37,956 nt of DNA from CADEEN01 sp035716845 (GTDB taxonomy: Bacteria; Pseudomonadota; Gammaproteobacteria; Burkholderiales; Burkholderiaceae_C), in the NCBI GenBank assembly GCA_035716845.1, contig DASTJE010000217.1:1-37956 (forward strand). Reading direction: 5' to 3'. How positions within the stretch are numbered: position 1 is the stretch's first letter; every line of letters begins with the position of its first letter. The position numbers were made by a program, and so were the translations under genes. This document shows, piece after piece, positions 8,657-17,073 of the stretch. The notes below the pieces were generated by a model, which ran no database searches, was not told where the DNA came from, and worked only from the letters and a program-made list of their open reading frames with translations.

Positions 8657-9576
8657 CGCCGCACGCTCGTTTCGGCCGTCGCTTCCATGCCCTCCTCGCG
8701 CGTGAAGCGGAAGCGCGAGGTGATGACGATCTGGTCGGACTGGCGCTTCATCTCCGGCGTGAACGTGCCGAACGGCCCGGCGGCGCGCACGATGGCGATC
8801 GCGCGCCGGTCCAGCGTGCGCGATCCCGACGCGCGCACGACGTCGGCTTCGACCACCCGGCCGGTCGCGTCGATCGTCACGTTCATGACCAGCTCGCCGT
8901 AAAGCTTGCGGCCGTTGTGCTCCGGGAAGTCGCGCGTGCCGCGTTCTTCGACCAGGCGCTTGAAGCGCTCGTAGTACGGCGCCTCGTCGCGCGCCAGCGT
9001 CGACGGGCTGATGTAGCGCTTGCGCGGCCGAGCGTTCTCCTCGTTGATGCGTTTCTCGATCTCGGCCAGCAGTCGCAGCAGTTGCTTGCGCCTTTCCTCC
9101 TGCGCGCGCTCGGTGGGCGATCCGGCCTCGCGGGCGGGGTCGGGCGGCGGCAGCAGCGCCACCTCGCGCCGGATCTGCGCCAGCAACTGCTGCTGCTGCT
9201 CCTGCAGCTGTTCGATGCGGCGCCGCGCGTCCTCGAGCGACTCGCCCGCCTCCAGCGTCGCCGACGGGGGCAGCGGCGAGGTCGCGCGGCCGCGTTCGGC
9301 GTCGCCGCCGCCGGCCAGCGCCGCCTGCGCGATGGCCTGTGCCTGGGCCACGCGCTCGTCCGAGCGCGCGTTGACGAGGATGACCTCCAGCGGCGTGTCG
9401 CGGAACATGCGGTTGAAGCGCTCCGGGTCCACGAAGCGGATCGTCAGCAGCAGCGCGTGCACCGCGACCGACACCAGCAGCGCCCACTGCAGCGTCGTCA
9501 GGACCCAGCGGCTGCGCCGCCGCCTTTCGCGCCGCTCGGTCAGGATGCTCGTGTTGGCGTAGTCGCGGCGCGGCAT
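8653..9576 (-). CDS. TonB-type energy transducer protein
   Basis: A 307-residue envelope protein. It has one N-terminal transmembrane helix (about 24-47), an Ala/Arg/Gln-rich coiled-coil stalk (about 70-190, including EQLQEQQQQLLAQ) and a C-terminal TonB-like domain (about 205-295; GRKLYGELVMNVTIDATGRV, then SGSRTLDRRAIAIVRAAGPF). TonB proteins pass proton-motive energy from ExbB/ExbD to outer-membrane receptors. There is no exbB/exbD nearby and the stalk is not the Pro-rich spacer of classical TonB, so it may instead have a TolA-like or cell-envelope role. The start at 9576 removes an implausible upstream extension; the rnb stop lies 7 bases before it. Confidence 0.85.
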   Translation of the reverse strand: MPRRDYANTSILTERRERRRRSRWVLTTLQWALLVSVAVHALLLTIRFVDPERFNRMFRDTPLEVILVNARSDERVAQAQAIAQAALAGGGDAERGRATSPLPPSATLEAGESLEDARRRIEQLQEQQQQLLAQIRREVALLPPPDPAREAGSPTERAQEERRKQLLRLLAEIEKRINEENARPRKRYISPSTLARDEAPYYERFKRLVEERGTRDFPEHNGRKLYGELVMNVTIDATGRVVEADVVRASGSRTLDRRAIAIVRAAGPFGTFTPEMKRQSDQIVITSRFRFTREEGMEATAETSVRR

Positions 9577-9583
9577 GGGCAGG

Positions 9584-11620
9584 TCAGGCGGCGGACTCGG
9601 GTGCCACCACTTCCTCTTCGACGTCGATGGCCAGTGCCAGCGCCTGGGCCTCGGCAGCCAGTTCCTCCTCCGCCTCGTCATCGGCGGGCGCCGGAGTCGC
9701 CGCGGCCTCGTCCAGGCGCATCAGCAGGCTGGCGTGCACGTCCAGTGTCAGCAAGTCGGTGCCGGTCACGCGAACGCGCACCCGCGCTCCGCGCGGCAGC
9801 GCCTCGCATCCCAGCGCGCGAAACACCAGCGGCAGCGCCTCCGCCCGCACCAGGCCCTCCTTCATCACCACCGCATCGAGCTCGCTCACGCCTTCCTGGG
9901 CGAGCCAGCGCAGCGTCCAGTAGCGCTCGATGCCGTGCTGGAAGTCGCTGTACGCCGCGTAGCTGGCATCGAAGGCCGAGATGATCGAGAACAGCGTGGC
10001 GTCCTTCGGCTTGAAGGGGGCCGCGAGCGCGGCCGTGGTGCCGTGGCGCGCGCACGCGATGATCTGCCACTGGTTGACGAGGTCGACATAGCGGCGCAGC
10101 GGCGAGGTGGCCCACGCATATTGCGGCACGCCCATGCCGGCGTGGGGCTGCGGCTTGACGCCCATGCGCACCTTGATGCCGGGTGCCAGGCTCGCCTGGC
10201 TGCGGTAGATCCCCGGCACGCCGCAATCCGCGAGCCATCCGCCCCAGGTGCTGTTGGCCAGGATCATGGCCTCGGCGACGATCAGGTCGAGCGGCGCCCC
10301 ACGCTGCCGCGGGGCGATCGCCACGCGCTCGTCGCCGCGCGGCTCCCGTGCAGGATCGTCTCGCTCGAGGCGGAAGCTGTAGTCGGGCCGGTTGAAGTTC
10401 TCGGGCTTGCCGCGGACCGCTTCGCGCCGCGCCTTGAGCGCGCGCGCCAAGCGGAACAGGAACGCCAGCTCGGGGGCGAACGGGTAGTCGGCGCCGGCGG
10501 TGCCGCTGAGCGCCGCTTCGGTGACCACCGCGTCGAGCCGATCGTGCCGCAGGTTGGCGGCGACGGGCACGCGCTCGAGTCGGGTCTCGTGGCCGCCCGC
10601 CTCCAGCGTCGTCTCGTCGAAGCTGACGTACAGGCTGACCGCGGGGCAGTCGCGCCCTTCGGTGAGTGTGTAGGCCTCGACCAGCGCGTCGGGCAGCATG
10701 GTCAGCTTCCATCCGGGCATGTAGACGGTCGACAGCCGCTGAGCGGCCACCTGGTCGAGCGCATCGCCCGGTGCGAGCGCCAGTCCGGGCGCGGCGATAT
10801 GGATGCCGACCACCACGCGGCCGCTGCCCAGGCCCTGCACCGACAGCGCATCGTCGATCTCGGTGGTGGCCGAATCGTCGATCGAGAACGCGCGCACCGC
10901 CGCCAGCGGCAGCGATTCCCTGACCGCCGGCGCGCCCAGCCCGGCCGGAAAGGCCGTGCCCTTGGGGAACTGCTCGTACAGGAAGCGGCGCCAGTGGAAC
11001 TGGTAGGCGCTGTCGATCGCACCGGCAGCCTTCAGCAGGTCGAGCGGCGCGCGCTGCGAGCGCCGCGCTGCCTCGACCACGGCCTTGTATTCGGGCGCGT
11101 TCTTGTCGGGCTTGAAGAGGATCTTGTAGAGCTGCTCGCGCACCGGCGGCGGGCATTGCCCCGCGACCAGGTCGCCTGCCCAGGCCTCGATCTGCGCGGC
11201 CACCTGCTTCTTGCGTTCGATGGCCAGCAGCGCGGCCTTGACGGTGTCCTCGGGCGCCTTGCGGAAGCGCCCCTTGCCGAGGCGGCGGAAGTAGTGCGGC
11301 GCCTCGAACAGGCGCAGCAGCACGGCGGCGAGCATCTCGGGCCCGGCGTGGGCGTCGAAGTACTCGTGCGCCAGGTCGGCGAAGCCGAACTCGCCGTCGG
11401 GGGCGAAGGTCCACGCCAGGTCGAGGTCGATCTCGCCGGCCAGCGCCTGTGCGCGGGCCATCAGCTCCGCGGGCGACGGTTGCGCGAATCGCAGCAGCAG
11501 GTTCGCCGCCTTGACCTTGATGCGCTTGCCCGAGTCGAGCTCCACCTGCAGCGAGGCGTCGGACTCGGACATCACGCGGCCGGCCAGGAACTTGCCGGCG
11601 TCGTCGAAGAGGGCGTACAT
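9584..11620 (-). CDS. rnb: RNase II-family 3'-5' exoribonuclease (RNB domain)
   Basis: A 678-residue protein that should degrade single-stranded RNA processively from the 3' end. The N-terminal ~235 residues are a helical RNA-binding region. The RNB catalytic domain runs from about 238 to 560 with IDDSATTEIDDAL at 247-259: Asp248, Glu254, Asp256 and Asp257 align with E. coli Asp201, Asp207, Asp209 and Asp210, so one metal-site Asp is a Glu here. ATSPLRRYVDL further on is the conserved RNA-tunnel motif. A short S1-like barrel and an acidic tail end the protein. It is 37 bases after the reductase gene and 7 bases before the TonB-type gene. Confidence 0.92.
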   Translation of the reverse strand: MYALFDDAGKFLAGRVMSESDASLQVELDSGKRIKVKAANLLLRFAQPSPAELMARAQALAGEIDLDLAWTFAPDGEFGFADLAHEYFDAHAGPEMLAAVLLRLFEAPHYFRRLGKGRFRKAPEDTVKAALLAIERKKQVAAQIEAWAGDLVAGQCPPPVREQLYKILFKPDKNAPEYKAVVEAARRSQRAPLDLLKAAGAIDSAYQFHWRRFLYEQFPKGTAFPAGLGAPAVRESLPLAAVRAFSIDDSATTEIDDALSVQGLGSGRVVVGIHIAAPGLALAPGDALDQVAAQRLSTVYMPGWKLTMLPDALVEAYTLTEGRDCPAVSLYVSFDETTLEAGGHETRLERVPVAANLRHDRLDAVVTEAALSGTAGADYPFAPELAFLFRLARALKARREAVRGKPENFNRPDYSFRLERDDPAREPRGDERVAIAPRQRGAPLDLIVAEAMILANSTWGGWLADCGVPGIYRSQASLAPGIKVRMGVKPQPHAGMGVPQYAWATSPLRRYVDLVNQWQIIACARHGTTAALAAPFKPKDATLFSIISAFDASYAAYSDFQHGIERYWTLRWLAQEGVSELDAVVMKEGLVRAEALPLVFRALGCEALPRGARVRVRVTGTDLLTLDVHASLLMRLDEAAATPAPADDEAEEELAAEAQALALAIDVEEEVVAPESAA

Positions 11621-11657
11621 CGGCCGGATTGTGGCCGACCCGGCGCGCCCGGACGCC

Positions 11658-12398
11658 TCAGACGGTCATGCCGCCCGAGACCTCGATCACCGCACCGTTG
11701 ACGTAGCTGGCCTCGTCGCTGGCCAGGAAGGCGTAGACGTTGGCCACCTCCTCGGCGCGCCCCAGGCGGTGCAGCGGAACCTGCTCGCGCATGTGCTGCA
11801 GCACCTTGTCGGGAATCGTCGACAGGATCGGCGTCTCGATGAAGCCGGGTGCGACCGCGTTGACGCGGATGCCCTTGGGGCCGAGTTCGCGGCTCCAGGT
11901 CTTGGTGAACCCGATGACGCCGAACTTGCTGGCCGCGTAGTTGGTCTGGCCGAAGTTGCCGTAGATGCCCACGACGCTGCTGGCGTTGAGGATGGCGCCG
12001 GAGCTCTGGGCCAGCATCGCCGGCAGCACCGCCTGGGTGGCGTGGAAGACGCCGCGCAGGTTGACGTCGATGACGCTGTCGAACTGCTCCAGCGTCATCT
12101 TCTGCAGCCGCGCGTCGCGCGTGATGCCGGCGTTGTTGACCAGCACGTCGATGCGGCCGAATCGCTCCTGCACTGCCAGCGCCATGGCGTCGAGCGCGTG
12201 GCGGTCGGTCACGTTGAGCGCGAAGCCCATCGCGTGCGCGCCGCGCGCGCGCACCACCGCCACGGCGGACTCCACGCCCTCGGGCCTGAGGTCGCACACG
12301 ACGACGGTGGCGCCTTCCTCGGCGAACTTGGCCGCGGTGGCCAGGCCGATGCCCTGGGCCGCGCCGGTGACGATGGAGACCTTGTGCTTCAGTCGCAT
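11658..12398 (-). CDS. FabG-type short-chain dehydrogenase/reductase
   Basis: A 246-residue NAD(P)H-dependent oxidoreductase of the classical SDR family. It has the cofactor loop TGAAQGIG (11-18), NNAG (88-91) and the catalytic set Ser141, Tyr154 and Lys158 (YAASK), followed by PGFIETP and a C-terminal SGGMTV. The family includes 3-oxoacyl-ACP reductase (FabG) and acetoacetyl-CoA reductase (PhaB); the length and the C-terminus fit either. No acyl carrier protein or polyhydroxyalkanoate gene is nearby to decide between them. The ATG at 12398 lies inside the 3' end of yqiA (10-base overlap), so translation is probably coupled. Confidence 0.92.
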   Translation of the reverse strand: MRLKHKVSIVTGAAQGIGLATAAKFAEEGATVVVCDLRPEGVESAVAVVRARGAHAMGFALNVTDRHALDAMALAVQERFGRIDVLVNNAGITRDARLQKMTLEQFDSVIDVNLRGVFHATQAVLPAMLAQSSGAILNASSVVGIYGNFGQTNYAASKFGVIGFTKTWSRELGPKGIRVNAVAPGFIETPILSTIPDKVLQHMREQVPLHRLGRAEEVANVYAFLASDEASYVNGAVIEVSGGMTV

Positions 12399-12991
12399 AG
12401 CTGGAGGTGGCGCAGGATGGCCGGAAGGTGGGTGTCGAAGTCGGACAGGGCGTGATCGCCGCCCTCGAGCAGCCGCAGCGACGCGCCGGGGTAGCGCGCG
12501 CTCATCTCGCGCCAGTCGAGCACCTCGTCGCCCTTGGCGATCACGGCGAGGTAGCGCTCGGGGCGCGTCACCGCGCGCGGCGTCATCACGCGCAGTTGCG
12601 TCACGTACTCGGGCCGGAAGTAGAAGTGATCGTCCGGGTCGTGGTACGAGGTCAGGTCGCCGATGTAGCCGGCCAGGTCGCGCGCCGGGTTCACCGCCGG
12701 GTTGAGCAGCACCGCGCGGCAGCCGGTGCGTTCGGCCACCACCGTCGCGTAGAAGCCGCCCAGCGAGCTGCCCATCACTGCCATGTGCTCGACCGGCCAG
12801 CGCGCCAGCTCGGCGAACACCAGGTCCATCGCCTCGCGCGGCGAGGGGGGCAACTGAGGGCACCACCAGCGCACGCCGGGGCGCTGCCGCGCCAGCCAGT
12901 CGGCCATGCGCTGCGCCTTGAACGACTTGGGTGACGAGCGGAAGCCGTGCAGGTAGAGCAGGTGGGTCGTCGACGCGGTGACTGCCGTCAT
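12389..12991 (-). CDS. yqiA: YqiA-type alpha/beta hydrolase (esterase)
   Basis: A 200-residue alpha/beta hydrolase of the YqiA (UPF0227) family, small cytoplasmic esterases whose natural substrate is unknown. It has LLYLHGFRSSP (11-21, oxyanion-hole region), the nucleophile elbow GSSLGG with Ser76, the NPAVNPARDL segment typical of the family, a likely acid in AKGDEVLDW and the catalytic His in GGDHALSDF. The start at 12991 is 5 bases after the mpl stop. Confidence 0.9.
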   Translation of the reverse strand: MTAVTASTTHLLYLHGFRSSPKSFKAQRMADWLARQRPGVRWWCPQLPPSPREAMDLVFAELARWPVEHMAVMGSSLGGFYATVVAERTGCRAVLLNPAVNPARDLAGYIGDLTSYHDPDDHFYFRPEYVTQLRVMTPRAVTRPERYLAVIAKGDEVLDWREMSARYPGASLRLLEGGDHALSDFDTHLPAILRHLQLCD

Positions 12992-12996
12992 GGGCG

Positions 12997-14364
12997 CTAC
13001 GGCTTGCGCAGCCGTTCCAGGAGTTTGGCGTGGATGCCGCCGAAGCCGCCGTTGCTCATCACGAGGACATGGTCGCCCCGACGCGCCGCGGACGCCACGG
13101 CCTGCACCAGCGCGTCGACGCTGTCGGCCACCACGGCCTGCGCCCCCATCGGCGCCAGCGCTTCGCGGGCGTCCCAGCCGTACGGGCCCTGCAGGCAGAA
13201 GGCCAGGTCCGCCTCCTCGAGCGCCCACGGCAACTGGGCCTTCATCGTGCCCAGCTTCATCGTGTTGGAGCGCGGCTCGAACACCGCCAGGATGCGCTCG
13301 AGGCCGACGCGCTGGCGCAGGCCGCCCACGGTGGCGCGCATCGCGGTGGGGTGGTGGGCGAAGTCGTCGTAGACCTTGATGCCCGCCGCCTCGCCGAGCA
13401 GTTCCATGCGCCGCTTGGGGCTCTGGAAGCTGCCGAGCGCCGCCGCGGCGGCCTCCGGCGCGACGCCCACGTGATCGGCTGCGCCGATGGCGGCCAGCGC
13501 GTTGAGCTGGTTGTGCTCGCCCAGCAGCGACCATTCCACTCGACCGACCTTCAGGCTGCCGCGCAGCACGTCGAAGGCCTGCGGCTCACCGCGCGCGCGC
13601 AAGGCGCCGGTTTCCTCGCGCAGCGCGCCGAAGCGCAGCACCTCGCTCCAGCAGCCGCGTGCCAGCACGCGCTGCAGCGCCTCGTCGCGCGCGTTGACCA
13701 CCAGCCGGCCCGCGCGCGGCACCGTGCGCACCAGGTGGTGGAACTGGGTCTCGATGGCGGCCAGGTCCGGGAAGATGTCCGCGTGGTCCATCTCCAGGTT
13801 GTTGAGGATCGCCGTGCGCGGCCGGTAGTGGACGAACTTGCTGCGCTTGTCGAACAGCGCGGTGTCGTACTCGTCGGCCTCGATCACGAAGTGCCGGCCT
13901 TGCCCCAGGCGCGCCGAGACGCCGAAGTTCAGGGGCACGCCACCGATCAGGAAACCGGGTTCGAGCCCGGCGCGCTCGAGGATCCACGCCAGCATCGCCG
14001 AGGTGGTGGTCTTGCCGTGCGTGCCGGCCACCGCCAGCACGTGACGCCGCTTGAGCACGTGGTCGGCCAGCCACTGCGGGCCGCTCGTGTAGTCGGCGCC
14101 GGCGTCGAGGATCGCCTCGAAGAGCGGGAAGGCGTCCGGCCGCGCGCGCGTGACCACGTTGCCGATCACGAACATGTCCGGCGCCAGGCGCATCTGCTCG
14201 GCGCCATAGCCCTCGATCAGGTCGATGCCCAGCGCACGCAACTGCTCGCTCATCGGCGGGTAGACGTTGGCATCGCAGCCGGTCACCCGGTGGCCGGCCT
14301 CGCGCGCCAGGGCCGCGAGGCCGCCCATGAAGGTGCCGCAGATGCCGAGGATGTGGATGTGCAT
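12997..14364 (-). CDS. mpl: UDP-N-acetylmuramate:L-alanyl-gamma-D-glutamyl-meso-diaminopimelate ligase
   Basis: Mpl attaches the recycled murein tripeptide to UDP-MurNAc with ATP, feeding peptidoglycan recycling in the cytoplasm. The 455 residues match the family (E. coli 457). The N-terminal UDP-binding motif is ILGICGTFMGGLA, the P-loop is GTHGKTTT (114-121), and FVIEADEYDTALFDKRSKF and NNLEMDHADIF are motifs that distinguish Mpl from MurC. The C-terminal domain has YDDFAHHPTA. It is preceded by hemL (30-base gap). With mtgA further on, two cell-wall genes share this gene run. Confidence 0.97.
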   Translation of the reverse strand: MHIHILGICGTFMGGLAALAREAGHRVTGCDANVYPPMSEQLRALGIDLIEGYGAEQMRLAPDMFVIGNVVTRARPDAFPLFEAILDAGADYTSGPQWLADHVLKRRHVLAVAGTHGKTTTSAMLAWILERAGLEPGFLIGGVPLNFGVSARLGQGRHFVIEADEYDTALFDKRSKFVHYRPRTAILNNLEMDHADIFPDLAAIETQFHHLVRTVPRAGRLVVNARDEALQRVLARGCWSEVLRFGALREETGALRARGEPQAFDVLRGSLKVGRVEWSLLGEHNQLNALAAIGAADHVGVAPEAAAAALGSFQSPKRRMELLGEAAGIKVYDDFAHHPTAMRATVGGLRQRVGLERILAVFEPRSNTMKLGTMKAQLPWALEEADLAFCLQGPYGWDAREALAPMGAQAVVADSVDALVQAVASAARRGDHVLVMSNGGFGGIHAKLLERLRKP

Positions 14365-14394
14365 CGCAAACCCGGGGCCGGGCCCGGCGGGGTG

Positions 14395-15690
14395 TCAGAG
14401 CGCGGCGAACGCCTCGCGCGCCGCGGCCACGGTGGCCGCGATGTCGGCGTCGCCGTGCGCGGCGCTCACGAAGCCGGCCTCGTACAGCGCCGGGGCCAGG
14501 TAGACGCCGCGCTCGAGCATGCCGTGGAAGAAGCGGTTGAAGCGTGCCTTGTCGGTGGCCATCACCGCGTCGTAGTGCTGCGGCAGCGCGTCGGCGAAGA
14601 AGAAGCCGAACATGCCGCCTTCGCAGTCGCCCGCCAGCGGCACGCCGGCGGCGCGGGCCGCGTCCGAAAGGCCGTCGACCAGCGCGCGCGTGCGCCGCGC
14701 CAGGGCCTCGAAGAAGCCGGGTTTCTCGATCTCGCGCAGCGTGGCCAGGCCGCAGGCCGTGGCCACCGGGTTGCCCGACAGCGTGCCGGCCTGGTAGACC
14801 GGGCCGAGCGGCGCGAGCTGGCTCATCACCGCGCGCGTGCCGCCGAAGGCGGCCAGCGGCATGCCGCCGCCGATGACCTTGCCGAACACGCTCATGTCCG
14901 GACGGAAGCCGGGGATCAACCGCGCGTAGACGGATTGCGCGCTGCCGAGTGCCACGCGGAAGCCCGTCATCACCTCGTCGAACACCAGCAGTGCGCCATG
15001 CTGCGTGCACAGCTCGCGCAGGCGCGCCATGAAGGGCACGCTGGCGCGCACGAAGTTCATGTTGCCCGCGATGGGCTCGATCATCACGCAGGCCAGCTCG
15101 CGGCCATGCTCGGCGAAGGCGGCCTCGAGCGCGGCGACGTCGTTGTAGCGCAGCACGAGCGTGTGCTGGACCACCTCGGGCGGCACGCCGGCCGAGGTCG
15201 GATGCCCGAAGGTCGCCAGCCCCGAGCCGGCCTTCACCAGCAGCGCGTCGGCATGGCCGTGGTAGCAGCCCTCGAACTTGATGATCTTGGGCCGGCCGGT
15301 GGCCCCGCGCGCGAGCCGCAGCGCGCTCATGCCGGCTTCGGTGCCCGAGGACACGAGCCGCAGCTGCTCGAGCGTCGGCACGTGGCGCAGGATCGCTTCC
15401 ACCAGCTCGACTTCGCGCTCGGTGGGCGCGCCGAAGGACAGGCCCTCGACCGCGGCGCGCTGCACGGCCTCGAGCACCGCCGGATGGCCGTGGCCGAGGA
15501 TCATCGGCCCCCACGAGCCGATGTAGTCGATGTAGCGCACGCCCTCGGCGTCCCACATGTAGGGCCCCTGGGCGCGGCTGATGAAGCGGGGCGTGCCGCC
15601 GACGGCGCGGAAGGCCCGCACCGGCGAGTTGACGCCGCCGGGGATGACGCGTTGCGCGCGCTCGAAGAGTTCGGCGTTGCGGGTGTTCAT
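14395..15690 (-). CDS. hemL: Glutamate-1-semialdehyde 2,1-aminomutase
   Basis: HemL converts glutamate-1-semialdehyde to 5-aminolevulinate, the last step of the C5 route to tetrapyrroles. The 431 residues (E. coli 426) include PGGVNSPVRAF (17-27), SSGTEAGMSALRLAR (114-128), the PLP pocket VFDEVMTGFRV and the PLP-binding Lys271 in FGKVIGGGMPLAA. The start at 15690 gives the usual MNTRNAELFERAQ. It follows the thiD-like gene after 23 bases, an arrangement I recall from other Burkholderiales. Confidence 0.97.
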   Translation of the reverse strand: MNTRNAELFERAQRVIPGGVNSPVRAFRAVGGTPRFISRAQGPYMWDAEGVRYIDYIGSWGPMILGHGHPAVLEAVQRAAVEGLSFGAPTEREVELVEAILRHVPTLEQLRLVSSGTEAGMSALRLARGATGRPKIIKFEGCYHGHADALLVKAGSGLATFGHPTSAGVPPEVVQHTLVLRYNDVAALEAAFAEHGRELACVMIEPIAGNMNFVRASVPFMARLRELCTQHGALLVFDEVMTGFRVALGSAQSVYARLIPGFRPDMSVFGKVIGGGMPLAAFGGTRAVMSQLAPLGPVYQAGTLSGNPVATACGLATLREIEKPGFFEALARRTRALVDGLSDAARAAGVPLAGDCEGGMFGFFFADALPQHYDAVMATDKARFNRFFHGMLERGVYLAPALYEAGFVSAAHGDADIAATVAAAREAFAAL

Positions 15691-15713
15691 GCGGGACTCC
15701 GAAAGGTACGGGA

Positions 15714-16682
15714 TCAGTGCACGCGGCGCGAGGGCGCGGGGCCGGCGCCCGCGCCGTCGTCCGGACCCGCGTCGGCTCCCTCCTCGGGCGGCGGCGCGTC
15801 GCCACCCTCGCCTTCGGCCGGCGGCAGGGCCCAGAAGAAGCGGTCGGGCACGACGTTGCCCATGCCGGGCCGGAACCCCGCGTCCAGGCTCTGGTCGAGG
15901 AACTGCAAGGCCTCGCCGACGGCGGCCGACAGCTCGGCGCCGGAGGCGAGCAGCGCGGCCAGCGCTGCCGACAGGGTGTCGCCCGCGCCGACGAAGCCGG
16001 CCTCGAAGAGCTCGAACTTCTCGCCCGTGATGGCGCCCTGCGGCGACGCGAGCACGTTGTCGATCCACTGGTCCTTGCCCTTGCTGGGCAGCATCACGCC
16101 GGTCACGAGCACGTAGCGCGTACCGTGCTCGCCGGCGGCCACGGCGAGCTCGCGCGCCGAGGGCGTGCGTTCGCTGTCCCAGTCGGGCAGCAGGAAGTCG
16201 GTCAGCGTCTTCTGGTTGCCCACCAGCACCTCGGCGGCCGGCAGCACCAGTTCGCGGAAGGCGTCGAAATAGGTCTGCTGGTCGTCGTCGTCCAGCCAGC
16301 CGAGGTTGGGCATGTAGGCCACGAGCGGGACGTCGGGATAGTCCGACAGGATCTCGGCCACGGCGCTGACATTCTCCGCGTTGCCGAGGAAGCCCACCTT
16401 CCAAGCCGCGATCGTCACGTCTTCGAGGACGGTGCGCGCCTGTTCGGCCACCACCTCGGGTTCGAGCGCGTGCTGCTCGAACACTTCAGCGCTGTCGCGC
16501 ATCACGACCGTGGTGAGCACCGGCAGCGCATGGGCGCCCATGGCCGCGATGGTGGCCACGTCGCCGGCGCTGCCGCCGGCACCGGTGGCATCGCCCGCGT
16601 TGAAGCTCATCACGCACGCGGGTGCGGGCGGATCCTCGGGAGGCGTCGCGGAGGTGTCGGCAGGAGGGGTGTCAGAGCTCAT
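15714..16682 (-). CDS. thiD: Hydroxymethylpyrimidine/phosphomethylpyrimidine kinase-like protein
   Basis: A 322-residue ribokinase-fold protein resembling ThiD, which phosphorylates hydroxymethylpyrimidine twice in thiamine synthesis. The substrate loop appears as FNAGDATGAGGSAGDVATIAAMGAH (from about 27), similar to the AGTDPSGGAGIQAD pattern but altered. The anion-hole motif GAGDTLSAALAALLAS near 236 holds the catalytic Asp; typical ThiD proteins have GTGCTLS here. About 25 N-terminal and 35 C-terminal residues are Pro/Ala/Gly/Asp-rich and look disordered. No other thiamine gene is present. The divergent homologue often lies between hemL and rubredoxin in this order, so a changed substrate is possible. 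Confidence 0.78.
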   Translation of the reverse strand: MSSDTPPADTSATPPEDPPAPACVMSFNAGDATGAGGSAGDVATIAAMGAHALPVLTTVVMRDSAEVFEQHALEPEVVAEQARTVLEDVTIAAWKVGFLGNAENVSAVAEILSDYPDVPLVAYMPNLGWLDDDDQQTYFDAFRELVLPAAEVLVGNQKTLTDFLLPDWDSERTPSARELAVAAGEHGTRYVLVTGVMLPSKGKDQWIDNVLASPQGAITGEKFELFEAGFVGAGDTLSAALAALLASGAELSAAVGEALQFLDQSLDAGFRPGMGNVVPDRFFWALPPAEGEGGDAPPPEEGADAGPDDGAGAGPAPSRRVH

Positions 16683-16788
16683 CGGCAGGCTGCCAGGGTG
16701 TGCCGGCAGGGCCCAAATGCATCCGTCGGAGGCCTTGTCCGGACCTCCATCAGATTGTGAAGAATGTTGCGCAAGTGCCTACGACTGC

Positions 16789-16819
16789 TTGGATTTCCAG
16801 GATAGGCGATGCATACAAT
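16789..16819 (+). promoter_or_regulatory. Possible sigma-70 promoter for rubredoxin and the pil-chp genes
   Basis: TTGGAT at 16789-16794 and TACAAT at 16814-16819 are separated by 19 bases, slightly long. Local AT content is higher than the surroundings. It lies in the 168-base divergent gap between the thiD-like gene and rubredoxin. An 8-base direct repeat GTGAGTGA follows at 16834 and 16851; the second copy contains the rubredoxin GTG start. Confidence 0.35.
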
Positions 16820-16850
16820 GCCCGCACATTGTAGTGAGTGACGACTGCTC

Positions 16851-17027
16851 GTGAGTGAACCTTCGCGTACCTGGATGTGCCTGATCTGCGGCTGGATCTA
16901 CGACGAGGCCGCCGGCGATCCCGATCACGGTCTGGCGCCCGGCACGCGCTGGGACGCTGTGCCGATGAACTGGACCTGCCCTGAGTGCGGCGCGCGCAAG
17001 GAAGACTTCGAGATGGTGCAGATTTGA
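16851..17027 (+). CDS. Rubredoxin
   Basis: A 58-residue one-iron electron carrier. Four Cys ligands lie in two knuckles, CLICGW and CPECGA, with the typical core YDEAAGDPDHGLAPGTRWDAVPMNWTC read in two parts. It should pass single electrons between a reductase and an oxygenase or peroxide-reducing enzyme in the cytoplasm; no such partner is in the window. The GTG at 16851 is chosen because an in-frame stop lies at 16839-16841 and the family usually has about eight residues before the first Cys; an ATG at 16875 would cut these off. It is 46 bases before pilG and may share its transcript. Confidence 0.93.
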   Translation: MSEPSRTWMCLICGWIYDEAAGDPDHGLAPGTRWDAVPMNWTCPECGARKEDFEMVQI

Positions 17028-17073
17028 CGGCGGGCGCCAGCGGCATGGCCGGCGCCGGCAAGGAGTGACAGGC

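Noticed and set aside
9575..11701. Plus-strand open frame of about 700 codons
   Set aside because: It runs antisense to the RNase II gene, has no recognisable domain, and arises from the high GC at third codon positions.
13030..16116. Plus-strand open frame of over 1000 codons
   Set aside because: It is antisense to mpl, hemL and thiD, which all have complete motifs; its product is an Arg/His/Ala-rich string without domains.
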